Of a stretch of 64,000 bases of DNA, positions 38,176 through 47,121 are shown in pieces. The notes beneath the pieces were generated by a model that was given only the letters and a program-made list of their open reading frames with translations, did not search any database and was not told the DNA's origin. Within the stretch, counting starts at the first letter, position 1. Each line of letters starts with the position of its first letter. The stretch covers positions 105,585 through 169,584 of the forward strand of contig NZ_JACZFS010000036.1 in the NCBI RefSeq assembly GCF_014904795.1, read 5' to 3'. A program made the translations under genes and the position numbers. The stretch is from Nisaea nitritireducens (GTDB lineage: Bacteria > Pseudomonadota > Alphaproteobacteria > Thalassobaculales > Thalassobaculaceae).

Positions 38176-38355
38176 TTGTGGATAGCGGGGATATCTTGTC
38201 TCTGGTCGGCAAGTTGGGAGTTGTGCGCAGTCCGGGAAAAGATTGCCCCCTGCCGAACAACATGCCTGTTAGCGAATGCATGAATGGGTGCAGATTTCCT
38301 TTCGGAAGAGATTCCGGATTCTGTAAACAGTTCGTACGCAGTTATCCCCAGCCGG

Positions 38356-39189
38356 ATGTGGAATGTGACCGATACGGATATTCATCTTCACCTGGTGTCT
38401 GATGCGACCGGTGAAACCAACCATCAGGTCGCCCGGGCCTGCCTCGTCCAGTTTGAAGGCGTCCGCGCGCGTGAGCACGTCTGGTCCCTGGTCCGAACAT
38501 CGGGCCATATCGAGAAGGTGCTCGCTGCGGTCAGCGTCTATCCGGGACCGGTGCTTTTCACCCTGGTCAATCCGGAGCTCCGGCAGCAGCTCGAAAAAGG
38601 ATGCCAGCAACGCCGCGTTCCCTGCATCTCCGTGCTGGATACGGTGGTCAACGCCCTGGGCACCTTCCTTGGTCAGGAAAGCCACGGACGGCCCGGACGG
38701 CAGCACGAACTGGACGCGGCCTATTTCAACCGGATCCGCGCCATGGATTACACGCTGGCGCATGATGACGGGCAGATGGTCCATGATCTGGAAGATGCCG
38801 ACATTGTGATCGTCGGCGTCTCCCGAACCTCGAAGACTCCTACTTCTCTCTATCTCGCGAACAGAGGCTATGCGACGGCGAACATCCCGGTGGTGCCGGG
38901 GGTTGCCCTGCCGCAAGAGCTATACAGCCTTAAAAAGCCCTTCGTGATTGCCCTGACCAACGATCCGAACCGGCTGACGCAGGTTCGGCGGAACCGCATG
39001 CTGATGCTCCAGCACAGTAACGAGACGGACTATGTCGATCCCGAAAAGGTCCGCGCGGAGGTGATCGAAGCACGCAAGCTCTTTACCAAGGGCGGTTGGC
39101 CGGTGATCGATGTGACCCGCCGTTCGATTGAAGAGACCGCTGCGGCAGTGCTTCAGAAATACGCAAAATTTCACGGTCTGGAATCCTGA
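38356..39189 (+). CDS. Pyruvate, phosphate dikinase regulatory protein-type kinase/phosphorylase (DUF299)
   Basis: A 277-residue protein with IHLHLVSDATGETNHQVARA at the N-terminus, the P-loop-like VGVSRTSKTPTSLYLANRGYATAN and the C-terminal VIDVTRRSIEETAAAVL. These define the PPSR family, which phosphorylates and dephosphorylates PPDK or PEP synthetase. It is the orthologue of the gene next to the Caulobacter origin (RP001-like). The start is uncertain: ATG 38356 or GTG 38365; neither has a strong Shine-Dalgarno. The gene overlaps maf by 1 bp. Confidence 0.92.
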   Translation: MWNVTDTDIHLHLVSDATGETNHQVARACLVQFEGVRAREHVWSLVRTSGHIEKVLAAVSVYPGPVLFTLVNPELRQQLEKGCQQRRVPCISVLDTVVNALGTFLGQESHGRPGRQHELDAAYFNRIRAMDYTLAHDDGQMVHDLEDADIVIVGVSRTSKTPTSLYLANRGYATANIPVVPGVALPQELYSLKKPFVIALTNDPNRLTQVRRNRMLMLQHSNETDYVDPEKVRAEVIEARKLFTKGGWPVIDVTRRSIEETAAAVLQKYAKFHGLES

Positions 39190-39827
39190 TGACCGAGCCT
39201 CTTGATCTCTCTCATCTCGCTGGCACGGGTGAAAAGCCGGTCGTGTTGGCTTCCGGAAGCCGGACCCGCGCCGATATGCTCCGTTCGGCAGGCCTGGCCG
39301 TGGAAATACGAAAACCGGCCGTTGACGAGTCCGAGTTCAAACGGAGCCTTCGGGCCGATGGGGCGAGCGCGGCTGAGGTCGCCACGTTTCTTGCGGAAAT
39401 GAAGGCGAACACAGTCTCCCGTGCGATACCGGAAGCATTGGTGATCGGCGCCGATCAGATGCTTGATATCGATGGAGAGTGGCTGGATAAACCGGAAGAC
39501 CGGGCTGGTGCCGCCGCGCATCTTCGCCGTCTTTCCGGCAAGCGGCACAGTTTGATCAGCGCCGTGGTCGTTTCAGCCGGCGGAACCCGGATCTGGCACA
39601 ATATCGCTACGGCAAGCTTGCTTGTCCGTCCGCTCTCCGACGAGTTCATAGACGCCTATCTCGATACGGTCGGTGACAAGGTGTTGGATTCCGTCGGGGC
39701 CTATCACCTTGAATCTGTTGGCGCGCAGCTTTTCACTTCTGTCGAGGGTGATTTCTTTACCGTTCTCGGACTGCCGTTGCTTCCGCTTCTCGATTTCATG
39801 CGCACGCACAGCGCCCTGCGGACCTGA
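39189..39827 (+). CDS. maf: Maf-like nucleotide pyrophosphatase
   Basis: A 212-residue protein with VVLASGSRTRADMLRSAGL at the N-terminus, VIGADQMLDIDGEWLDKP in the middle and DSVGAYHLESVGAQLF towards the end, the Maf signatures. Maf proteins hydrolyse non-canonical nucleoside triphosphates or dTTP/UTP. In many alphaproteobacteria aroE follows; here coaE follows directly after 4 bp. Confidence 0.94.
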   Translation: MTEPLDLSHLAGTGEKPVVLASGSRTRADMLRSAGLAVEIRKPAVDESEFKRSLRADGASAAEVATFLAEMKANTVSRAIPEALVIGADQMLDIDGEWLDKPEDRAGAAAHLRRLSGKRHSLISAVVVSAGGTRIWHNIATASLLVRPLSDEFIDAYLDTVGDKVLDSVGAYHLESVGAQLFTSVEGDFFTVLGLPLLPLLDFMRTHSALRT

Positions 39828-39831
39828 ATTG

Positions 39832-40428
39832 ATGCTGGTCCTCGGTCTGACTGGCTCCATCGGCATGGGGAAAAGCACCGCGGCCGCGATGTTCCGCCGC
39901 CTGGGGCTCCCTGTGCATGATGCGGACGCTTCAGTGCATGCGCTTTTCCGGGCAGGTGGTTCGGCGGTGGCACCGATTTCCCGCCGGTTTCCCGAGGCCA
40001 TCGTCAACGGGGCGGTGGATCGGGAGCGGCTCGGTAAGATCGTGTTTGGCAATGCGGATGCGCTGCACGATCTGGAAGCGATCGTCCATCCGTTGGTGCG
40101 TCGCGAGCGGGACCGGTTTCTCGCCCTGCACCGCCGGGCCGGGCGCCGCGCGGCCGTGCTCGATGTGCCTCTTCTGTTCGAGACAGGCGGAGAGGAGATC
40201 TGTGACTATGTCTTCGTTGTATCCGCGCCCGCTTTTTTACAGCGGCAACGGGTTTTGGCCCGTCCCGGCATGACAGCGGAGCGGCTCTCTTCTATTCTGG
40301 AAAAGCAGATGCCGGATCGTGAAAAGCGTCGGCGCGCGGATTACGTTCTGCCGACCGGCCTGGGCCGAGCCGTTACGATCCGGGTGATCAAGAAGATCCT
40401 CCGCCAGCTGGGAATTAGACATGCGTGA
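39832..40428 (+). CDS. coaE: Dephospho-CoA kinase
   Basis: A 198-residue P-loop kinase for the last step of CoA synthesis. MLVLGLTGSIGMGKSTAAAMF is the N-terminal Walker A, and VHDADASVHALF and IVHPLVRRERDRF follow. PLLFETGGEEICDYVFVVSAP is family-typical. ATG 39832 was chosen because Walker A starts there; a longer frame to 39673 lies inside maf. It overlaps dnaQ by 8 bp. Confidence 0.95.
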   Translation: MLVLGLTGSIGMGKSTAAAMFRRLGLPVHDADASVHALFRAGGSAVAPISRRFPEAIVNGAVDRERLGKIVFGNADALHDLEAIVHPLVRRERDRFLALHRRAGRRAAVLDVPLLFETGGEEICDYVFVVSAPAFLQRQRVLARPGMTAERLSSILEKQMPDREKRRRADYVLPTGLGRAVTIRVIKKILRQLGIRHA

Positions 40429-41113
40429 ACTGGTTCTTGATACGGAAACCACGGGTATCGATCCGAAACAGGGGCACCGGATTATCGAAATCGGCGCCAT
40501 TGAACTGATCAATCATGTGCCGACCGGCGAGAGCTATCACGTCTATATCAACCCGGAGCGCGAGGTCGAACAGGGCGCGTTCGAGGTCCATGGCCTTTCA
40601 ACAGAGTTCCTTGCCGACTATCCGAATTTCGCTGGGGTCGTGGACGGGTTTCTGGAATTCGTCAGTGACGCAACTCTGGTTATTCACAATGCCAAGTTCG
40701 ACATGGGGTTTATCAATGCCGAGCTGAAGCGGCTCGGCCATCCGGAAATGCCGATGGAGCGGTCGATCGATACGCTGACCATGGCGCGGCGCAAATATCC
40801 GGGGGCCCAGGCCAGCCTGGATGCACTCTGCCGGCGGTTCGAGATCGACAACGGGCATCGCGATCTGCACGGCGCACTGGTCGACGCGGATTTGCTGGCT
40901 TCGGTCTATCTGGAACTGATCGGCGGACGGCAGCCTGGCTTCGAGCTCGCGGGGCAGGAAAAGGCCGGAGCAGCCGCGCCAGAAATCCGCGAGGCAGTTA
41001 TCCGGCCGCCGCGCCCGCACGCGCCGAGCCCTGACGAGCTCGCGGCGCATGCAACGCTTATGGAAAAGGTGAAGGACCCGATCTGGAACCGGGCTGGGGA
41101 AGCCGCAGAATAA
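40421..41113 (+). CDS. dnaQ: DNA polymerase III epsilon subunit (proofreading exonuclease)
   Basis: A 230-residue DEDDh exonuclease. Exo I is LVLDTETTGIDPKQGHRIIEIGAIEL, Exo II is LVIHNAKFDMGFINAEL and Exo III is HRDLHGALVDADLLASVY. A C-terminal tail would contact the polymerase alpha subunit. Its TAA abuts the stop codon of convergent secB with no intervening base. Confidence 0.97.
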   Translation: MRELVLDTETTGIDPKQGHRIIEIGAIELINHVPTGESYHVYINPEREVEQGAFEVHGLSTEFLADYPNFAGVVDGFLEFVSDATLVIHNAKFDMGFINAELKRLGHPEMPMERSIDTLTMARRKYPGAQASLDALCRRFEIDNGHRDLHGALVDADLLASVYLELIGGRQPGFELAGQEKAGAAAPEIREAVIRPPRPHAPSPDELAAHATLMEKVKDPIWNRAGEAAE

Positions 41114-41632
41114 TCAGGCGTTGCCTTCGGTCTCGACCGCAGCAACGTCGACGCCGCCGGTTTCCTGACGCTTCAGTTCGTTTTTCTGGAACACGCCCAG
41201 GAAATCGATCGGCTGGATATGCAGCGGCGGATAACCGCCATCGGACGTCACCTGCCCGATGATCTGGCGGGCAAACGGGAACAGCAGCCGCGCACATTCG
41301 ACCATCAGCACATACTCAGCCTGATCAGGCCGCACGTTTTCAAATTGGAAAACACCTGCATAGGACAGCTCGACGATGAAGACCTTCTCGCCTTCGTGAA
41401 CGCCGTTGACGTTCAGCAGCAGGGTGACCTCGAAGACATCATCCGTCATCCGCTCGGCGCGGACATCTACACCGATTTCGATGTCGGGGCGAATATCGGC
41501 ACGCAGGCTCCACGGCGCCTTCGGATTTTCGAAGGACATATCCTTGATATATTGCGCCTTCACAGTCATCGAGAAGGTGTTGATCGCTTCACTCTGTTGG
41601 GCGGGCGCGGTACCGGTATCTGTGTCGGTCAT
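41114..41632 (-). CDS. secB: Protein-export chaperone SecB
   Basis: A 172-residue SecB. Conserved stretches are QYIKDMSFENPKAPWSL, FEVTLLLNVNG, VFIVELSYAGVF and LLFPFARQIIGQVTSDGGYPPLHIQPIDF. It keeps preproteins unfolded and passes them to SecA. It occurs in the maf-coaE-dnaQ-secB order common in alphaproteobacteria. Confidence 0.97.
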   Translation of the reverse strand: MTDTDTGTAPAQQSEAINTFSMTVKAQYIKDMSFENPKAPWSLRADIRPDIEIGVDVRAERMTDDVFEVTLLLNVNGVHEGEKVFIVELSYAGVFQFENVRPDQAEYVLMVECARLLFPFARQIIGQVTSDGGYPPLHIQPIDFLGVFQKNELKRQETGGVDVAAVETEGNA

Positions 41633-41678
41633 CGGTTCGATCTTATCTCTGCCGGGTCAATTTGAAGGCGCGTGGGTA

Positions 41679-42233
41679 TCACGGATCGGGGGTGTGAACA
41701 ACCTCTCCGGCGCCGTCCCGCTGGACCTTGACGACGGTTCCGTTGCCGACCGGCAGGCCCGTGAGACGGTTGATGAAACCCCAGTGGCTGACACAGACAA
41801 CGCGATCCCAGTCCGTCCGCCGATGGTTGGCATCGAGGAATGCGCTCACCCTGGCATGAACCTCGTGCTCCTCTTCGTGATGATCGGTCCACCATTGCTC
41901 ATCGATATGGTCAAACGCCAGATGCGGCCAGTCGGCCTGCAACTTTGTTCGCGTGCGGCCGATATCGCAGATAAAATGCCGGTGCTCGCGGATCAACGGC
42001 TCGATCCTGATCTCCCGGTCGATGACCTCGGCGATGATATGCGCTGTCTCGAGCGCCCGGCGATAGGGGCTGGAGACAATGTGATCGACATCGTGTCCGC
42101 GCAATGCCTGGGCACTGTGCCGGATCTGGGCTTGGCCGAGTTCGGTCAATGCCGGGTCTTCAATTCCCGGGTCGCGGCCGGTGGCTCCATAGACGACATT
42201 GAATTCGGACTGGCCGTGACGGACGAACAACAT
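41679..42233 (-). CDS. Histidine phosphatase family protein
   Basis: A protein of about 184 residues starting MLFVRHGQSEFN, with the catalytic RHG histidine. It also has SSPYRRALETAHII, the acid/base region WWTDHHEEEHEV and VSHWGFINRLTG with the second conserved His. These are phosphoglycerate-mutase-fold phosphatases; the substrate is unknown. ATG 42233 is preferred (AGGG upstream) over TTG 42263. It follows fxsA by about 40 bp on the same strand. Confidence 0.88.
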   Translation of the reverse strand: MLFVRHGQSEFNVVYGATGRDPGIEDPALTELGQAQIRHSAQALRGHDVDHIVSSPYRRALETAHIIAEVIDREIRIEPLIREHRHFICDIGRTRTKLQADWPHLAFDHIDEQWWTDHHEEEHEVHARVSAFLDANHRRTDWDRVVCVSHWGFINRLTGLPVGNGTVVKVQRDGAGEVVHTPDP

Positions 42234-42274
42234 GCAGGTGAAATCCCTCAGATATGGATGCAAAAGCGGTTTGA

Positions 42275-42793
42275 TCAGCGTGGTGGCAGGTCGCGGCCGG
42301 AGCCGTCGCCACCAGTTCCGGAATTATCTTCCTTGTCCGTCAGATCCTCGAACTCCGCGTCGATGACTGTTTTGGAACCGGAAGCGCCGGAGGCTTTATC
42401 CGACCGTCCCCGGACAATCCAGACGTGAGAGTCGGCGGCCCGTGCGGCGCCCCGGAACAACATTCCGATCAGCACCACGCGCAGCGGCGGTATGAAAAGC
42501 AGAAAACCGGCGGCATCGGTCACGAAACCGGGCAGGAAGAGGAAGGCCGCCGCCAGCAGAAGGCCAACCCCGTCAATGATTTCGGCCAGCGGGGTCTCTT
42601 CCCGCTGCAGCTGCTCCTGGGCCCGCTGAAGAACGGCCGTGCCCTGGCTCCGGAACAGTATGGCGCCCAGTGCGGCAGTGAGCAGGGTCAGGCCGACGGT
42701 TGCCCAGCCGCCGATGATCCCGCCAACTTCGGCGAAGACGAAAATCTCGATGACTGGGATGCCGATCAAGATGAAAAGGATTAGCAGGGCCAT
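42275..42793 (-). CDS. fxsA: FxsA-family membrane protein
   Basis: A 172-residue inner-membrane protein. It begins with a hydrophobic segment (LLILFILIGIPVIEIFVFAEVGG), then GWATVGLTLLTAALGAILFR and a third hydrophobic region LLAAAFLFLPGFVTDAAGFLLFIPPLR, characteristic of FxsA. E. coli FxsA suppresses F-exclusion of phage T7. The C-terminal tail is hydrophilic and acidic. Confidence 0.9.
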   Translation of the reverse strand: MALLILFILIGIPVIEIFVFAEVGGIIGGWATVGLTLLTAALGAILFRSQGTAVLQRAQEQLQREETPLAEIIDGVGLLLAAAFLFLPGFVTDAAGFLLFIPPLRVVLIGMLFRGAARAADSHVWIVRGRSDKASGASGSKTVIDAEFEDLTDKEDNSGTGGDGSGRDLPPR

Positions 42794-42954
42794 AGTTGTT
42801 CTTTCAAAAGTGACAGCCTATGTATGCTGTAGTACGGTCGCCCGAAGGTTAAAGCGGCAGGTCTCTGACCAAAACATGGTTGGTCTGCCGAACAAACCGG
42901 TGGCGATTTCTTCATCAATGGATAAGGGTTTTCATACCCGCAGTTAAGGACGAT

Positions 42955-43626
42955 ATGGGCGACGGTTCCGCTTTGTTCGAGATAATTCTATTCGCAATAC
43001 TTGCGGGGTTCCTCGTTTTCAAGCTGCGTAGCGTGCTTGGAAAACGCACCGGGCATGAAGAGCGGCACAGCGATCCGTTTTCGCAGGCACCCGAGCAGGG
43101 CAACACGTCGGACAACGTGATCCAGCTTCCGGGCCGTGATGCGGATAACGGCGACGCCGATCAGCAGGACGGCGAATTGTCCGAAGCCATGCGCCTGAAA
43201 ATGGCGGATCCGTCCTTTGATGAGATCGAGTTCCTGAAAGGGGCGCGGACCGCATTCGAATGGGTCGTCGAATCTTTTGCCAAGGGCGATCAGGAAGCTC
43301 TCCGTCCGCTACTGGCAGACGATCTGATGTCTGCTTTCGCCGGCGCGATTGATGCGCGCGAGCAGGCGGGCGAGACGCAGGAAACAACGATTTCTTCCAT
43401 GCGGTCGGCTTTGATCAGCGAAGTTCACCTGGACGGGTCAATTGCCCGGGTGACGGTCGAGTTCATCACCGATCAGGTGAAGGCGACCCGCGCCGAGGAT
43501 GGATCGGTCGTAGACGGCGACCCGGACAAGATCGAAACCGTGACCGATCTCTGGACATTCGAGCGTGATATTTCCGGACGGGATCCGAACTGGCGTCTCG
43601 TCGCAACACGTGTGCCTGAAGAATAA
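42955..43626 (+). CDS. Tim44-like (TimA) domain membrane-anchored protein
   Basis: A 223-residue protein with an N-terminal transmembrane anchor (ALFEIILFAILAGFLVFKL) and a C-terminal Tim44-like domain: FDEIEFLKGARTAFEWVVESFAKGDQEALRPLLADDLMSAF and TDLWTFERDISGRDPNWRLVATR. It is the bacterial counterpart of the mitochondrial import factor Tim44; its bacterial role is unclear. ATG 42955 has AAGGA just upstream. It diverges from fxsA and is 13 bp from mltA. Confidence 0.9.
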   Translation: MGDGSALFEIILFAILAGFLVFKLRSVLGKRTGHEERHSDPFSQAPEQGNTSDNVIQLPGRDADNGDADQQDGELSEAMRLKMADPSFDEIEFLKGARTAFEWVVESFAKGDQEALRPLLADDLMSAFAGAIDAREQAGETQETTISSMRSALISEVHLDGSIARVTVEFITDQVKATRAEDGSVVDGDPDKIETVTDLWTFERDISGRDPNWRLVATRVPEE

Positions 43627-43639
43627 AGCATCGATCACT

Positions 43640-44848
43640 ATGGTCCGAAACGGACTGGAGAATATTTTGACGTGGCGCGGCTTGTGGCTGCTGACAGTTT
43701 TGGTTCTGGCCGCATGCACGCCGGATCAGGAACCCGATCGCGCGGACTCGCCTCCGGTCAGCTATAAGAGGACCGACCTTGCGGGACTGCCGGCCTGGAA
43801 CAGCGACCGGGTCAGCGAGGCACTCCCGGCCCTGAAGCGCTCCTGCGGGAAACTCCGGCGTCAATCCGATACCGCGACCATCGCACCGGCAGAAATCGGC
43901 GGCACCGTTGCCGCTTGGCGGGGCGCTTGCGATGCCCTTTCCCGACTGTCCGATGGCAGCGGCGATGGTGCCGTCCGCGATTTTCTCTCAACCTGGTTCG
44001 ATGCTTACGAGGTCCGGGCGGGCAAGAGCGAGGGGCTCTTTACGGGATATTACGAGCCGGAGCTGAATGGCTCGCTTGAGCGGCGCGAAGGTTTCGAGAC
44101 CCCGTTGCTGGCAAAACCGTCCGATCTGGTTCTGGTCAATCTCGGGGACTGGCGGACGGGTCTTCGCGGTGAGCGCATTGCCGGCCGGCTGCGTAGCGGC
44201 CGGTTGATCCCGTATGAAAGCCGGTCAGAAATCGAGTCCGGGGCGCTTGGCAACAATGCGGAGACGCTGGTCTGGCTCGACGATCCGATTGACGCCTTCT
44301 TCCTGCACATTCAGGGATCGGGCCGTATAAGGCTTGATGACGGCCGGGTGCTGCGGGTCGGCTACGACGGCCATAATGGGCACATCTATTATCCGATCGG
44401 CCGATATCTCGTGGAAAGCGGTGAGATCGACCGGGAAGCGGTATCGCTGCAGACCATTCGCGACTGGCTGCATCGCCATCCGGATCAGATGCGTGGCGTC
44501 ATGGACCGGAATCCCTCTTACATCTTCTTCCGCACGATTGATGGCGAGGGCCCAATCGGCGCCCAGGGTGTGGCGCTGACGGCCGGGCGCTCTCTTGCTG
44601 TCGATCGGCGTTATATCCCACTCGGCGCACCTGTTTGGCTCGATGTCGATTATCCGGACGAAAGCGGGAAGCCGTTGCAGCGCCTTGTTGTCGCACAGGA
44701 TACCGGCGGTGCCATCAAGGGTGGCGTACGTGGCGATGTGTTCTGGGGCCACGGTCCGCGGGCGGCTGAAAAAGCCGGACCGATGGCTGCGACGGGTCGA
44801 TATTTCGTGCTTCTGCCTAAAAATCTCGATATTGCCTTTAAGCAATAG
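43640..44848 (+). CDS. mltA: Membrane-bound lytic murein transglycosylase A
   Basis: A 402-residue lipoprotein with signal LWLLTVLVLAAC. The MltA domain has GLFTGYYEPELNGSLER, FFLHIQGSGRIRLDDG, RNPSYIFFR and the 3D-domain catalytic region LVVAQDTGGAIKGGVRGDVFWGHG. It cleaves the glycan backbone of peptidoglycan to 1,6-anhydro ends. ATG 43640 starts the signal peptide; the longer frame from 43565 overlaps the Tim44-like gene. Confidence 0.95.
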   Translation: MVRNGLENILTWRGLWLLTVLVLAACTPDQEPDRADSPPVSYKRTDLAGLPAWNSDRVSEALPALKRSCGKLRRQSDTATIAPAEIGGTVAAWRGACDALSRLSDGSGDGAVRDFLSTWFDAYEVRAGKSEGLFTGYYEPELNGSLERREGFETPLLAKPSDLVLVNLGDWRTGLRGERIAGRLRSGRLIPYESRSEIESGALGNNAETLVWLDDPIDAFFLHIQGSGRIRLDDGRVLRVGYDGHNGHIYYPIGRYLVESGEIDREAVSLQTIRDWLHRHPDQMRGVMDRNPSYIFFRTIDGEGPIGAQGVALTAGRSLAVDRRYIPLGAPVWLDVDYPDESGKPLQRLVVAQDTGGAIKGGVRGDVFWGHGPRAAEKAGPMAATGRYFVLLPKNLDIAFKQ

Positions 44849-44911
44849 GATGCGGCGTGCCGGTCCATGGCCCCCGCATCCTCAAAAAAGAGATGTGAGT
44901 GGGAGCCTGCT

Positions 44912-45688
44912 GTGTCTGCGTCCGAGAATGCCCGTCCACGCGTCGGCCTGTTCGTGACATGCCTTGTCGATTTGTTCCGTCCGTCGGTCGGGTTCGCAAC
45001 CCTGTCTCTGCTTGAAAAAGCCGGGTGCGAGGTGATTGTGCCGGAGGCGCAGACCTGTTGTGGCCAGCCGACCTTCAATTCCGGTGACTTCAAGGATAGC
45101 CGTGATATTGCCGCCAATGTGATCGAGGCCTTCGAGGGTTTCGATTATGTGGTCGCGCCGTCTGGCTCTTGCGCCGGGATGATCCGGGAGCATTACCCGG
45201 AGCTGTTCGAGGATGATCCGGCGATGGCCATGCGGGCACAGCATCTGGCCAAGCGAACCTACGAGCTGACCTCATTCCTCGTGGATATAATGGGTGTGGA
45301 GAGCACCGGCGCGGCCTTCGACGGCACGGTGACCTATCACGATTCCTGCTCCGGCCTGCGCGAACTTGAGGTCAAGACCCAGCCCCGCAAGCTGCTGGCA
45401 GCCATGGACGGCACCTCTATCAAGGAAATGCCGGGGGCCGAGATCTGCTGTGGTTTCGGCGGCACCTTCTGCGTCAAATACCCGGAAATCTCCGACAAGA
45501 TGGTGACTCAGAAAGCCGCTGAGATCGTCGAGAGCGGTGCCGATCACCTGCTGGCGGGTGATCTTGGCTGCCTCTTGAACATGGGCGGCAAGCTGAAACG
45601 CCTCGGCGCCAGGACGGAGGTTCGGCATGTCGCTGAAGTGCTGGCCGGCATGACCGATCAGCCCTCCATCGGTGAGGGAGAGCGCTGA
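44912..45688 (+). CDS. lutA: Lactate utilization protein A (Fe-S subunit, LutA/LldE)
   Basis: A 258-residue heterodisulfide-reductase-like subunit with two CCG-type clusters: CLVDLFRPSVG...AQTCCGQPTFNSG and HDSCSGLRELEVKTQPRKLL...EICCGFGGTFCVKYPEIS. With LutB and LutC it oxidises L-lactate to pyruvate. The start is placed at GTG 44912 (GGGAG 6 nt upstream) rather than ATG 44867. It overlaps lutB by 1 bp. Confidence 0.93.
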   Translation: MSASENARPRVGLFVTCLVDLFRPSVGFATLSLLEKAGCEVIVPEAQTCCGQPTFNSGDFKDSRDIAANVIEAFEGFDYVVAPSGSCAGMIREHYPELFEDDPAMAMRAQHLAKRTYELTSFLVDIMGVESTGAAFDGTVTYHDSCSGLRELEVKTQPRKLLAAMDGTSIKEMPGAEICCGFGGTFCVKYPEISDKMVTQKAAEIVESGADHLLAGDLGCLLNMGGKLKRLGARTEVRHVAEVLAGMTDQPSIGEGER

Positions 45689-47121
45689 TGGAAGCCACCT
45701 CCCACAGCTTCAAACAGAATGCGCGTGACGCACTAACCGATGCCCAGCTGCAGAAGGCGCTCTCCAAGATGCGCCCCGGCTTCCAGCAGAAGCGGGCGGA
45801 CGTCGTCGCCAAGCTGCCGGAGTTCGAGGATCTCCGCGACCGGGGCCGGGATATCAAGAACCACGTGCTGGAGAATCTCGATTTCTATCTCGAGCGCTTC
45901 GAAAGCAACGTCATTGCCAATGGCGGGCAGGTTCACTGGTGCCGGAATTCCGAGGAAGCCCGGCAGACCATCATGGAGATCTGCCGCTCCGTTGATGCGA
46001 AGACGGTGACCAAGGGCAAGAGCATGGTGGCCGAGGAAATCGGCCTCAACGAGTATCTGGAAGAGCATGGTGTCGAGCCGATCGAGACCGATCTCGGCGA
46101 ATACATCATCCAGCTCCGGGGTGAGCCGCCGAGCCATATCATCGCGCCGGCGATCCACGTGAACAAGGAACAGGTCGTCGAGGCCTTCCGCAAGAAACAC
46201 ACCGATTTGCCGCCGGACCGCCCGCTTGAGGAAGTCGGCGACATTACCGACGAGGCCCGCACCCAGCTCCGCTCAAAATTCTTCGCGGCAGACGTTGGGA
46301 TAACCGGTGCCAACTTCCTGATCGCCGAGACCGGCCAGACCGTGATCGTTACCAACGAAGGCAACGGCGATCTGACCCAGACCCTTGGTAAGGCGCATGT
46401 CGTGGTAGCCAGCCTGGAGAAGATCGTGCCGACGCTGGAGGATGCGAGCTGCATCTTGCGGCTGCTGGCCCGCTCGGCGACGGGTCAGGAGTTTTCCGTC
46501 TACACCACCTTTTCCAGCGGGCCGCGCCGGGAAACAGATCTCGATGGCCCGGAGTCTTTCCATGTGGTGCTGATCGACAATGGCCGCTCTGCCATGCTCG
46601 GCACCGAATATCAGGACATGCTCCGCTGTATCCGCTGTTCCGCCTGCATGAACCATTGCCCGGTCTATGCGGCCGTCGGCGGGCATGCCTATGGCTGGGT
46701 CTATCCGGGACCGATGGGCGCGGTGCTCACACCAAGCCTGATCGGCATCGACGAGGCGGGTCATTTGCCCAATGCATCGACCTTTTGCGGCCGTTGCGAG
46801 CAGGTATGCCCAATGCGCATCCCCTTGCCGAAAATGATGCGTCACTACCGGGCAAAAGAGTTCACTGAGAACAAGACTACCTCGCAGGTTCGCGCGGGTT
46901 TGGGGCTTTGGTCGTACTTTGCCAAAAGGCCTTGGCTGTATCGCCAATCAACCAAGCTGGGGGCTGCGCTACTGCGTGCTCTGGGCGGAAACCGGGGCCG
47001 GATCGCGACGTTGCCGCTGGCATCCGGTTGGACCTCGGTTCGTGATATGCCGGCACCGGAAGGACGCACCTTTCAGCAGCTCTACAAGATGAGCGGACAC
47101 GGCAAGAAGGGGAGCGCGTGA
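45688..47121 (+). CDS. lutB: Lactate utilization protein B (LutB/LldF)
   Basis: A 477-residue iron-sulfur protein. The N-terminal LUD domain contains KTVTKGKSMVAEEIGLNEYL, and two 4Fe-4S clusters are bound by CIRCSACMNHCPVYAAVGGHAYGWVYPGP and CGRCEQVCPMRIPLPKMM. It is the electron-transfer core of the lactate-oxidising complex. Overlaps of 1 bp at both ends show tight coupling with lutA and lutC. Confidence 0.95.
   Translation: MEATSHSFKQNARDALTDAQLQKALSKMRPGFQQKRADVVAKLPEFEDLRDRGRDIKNHVLENLDFYLERFESNVIANGGQVHWCRNSEEARQTIMEICRSVDAKTVTKGKSMVAEEIGLNEYLEEHGVEPIETDLGEYIIQLRGEPPSHIIAPAIHVNKEQVVEAFRKKHTDLPPDRPLEEVGDITDEARTQLRSKFFAADVGITGANFLIAETGQTVIVTNEGNGDLTQTLGKAHVVVASLEKIVPTLEDASCILRLLARSATGQEFSVYTTFSSGPRRETDLDGPESFHVVLIDNGRSAMLGTEYQDMLRCIRCSACMNHCPVYAAVGGHAYGWVYPGPMGAVLTPSLIGIDEAGHLPNASTFCGRCEQVCPMRIPLPKMMRHYRAKEFTENKTTSQVRAGLGLWSYFAKRPWLYRQSTKLGAALLRALGGNRGRIATLPLASGWTSVRDMPAPEGRTFQQLYKMSGHGKKGSA

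Larger units (their letters stand above)
37959..38355. other. Probable chromosome replication origin (oriC)
   Basis: A gap of about 400 bp between divergent hemE and the DUF299/PPSR gene, the location of oriC in Caulobacter crescentus. It contains an AT-rich stretch (about 37997-38021, TCTTATTATAAATAAG), two TAATCCACA boxes in inverted orientation (38053-38061 and 38077-38085), CTATCCACA on the minus strand (38177-38185) and TTATCCCCA (38342-38350). Each is one mismatch from the DnaA box TTATCCACA. GAATC at 38003-38007 and two GATTC further right are GANTC sites for CcrM-type methylation. No perfect DnaA box and no clear TTAA-N7-TTAA CtrA site was found. Confidence 0.75.
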
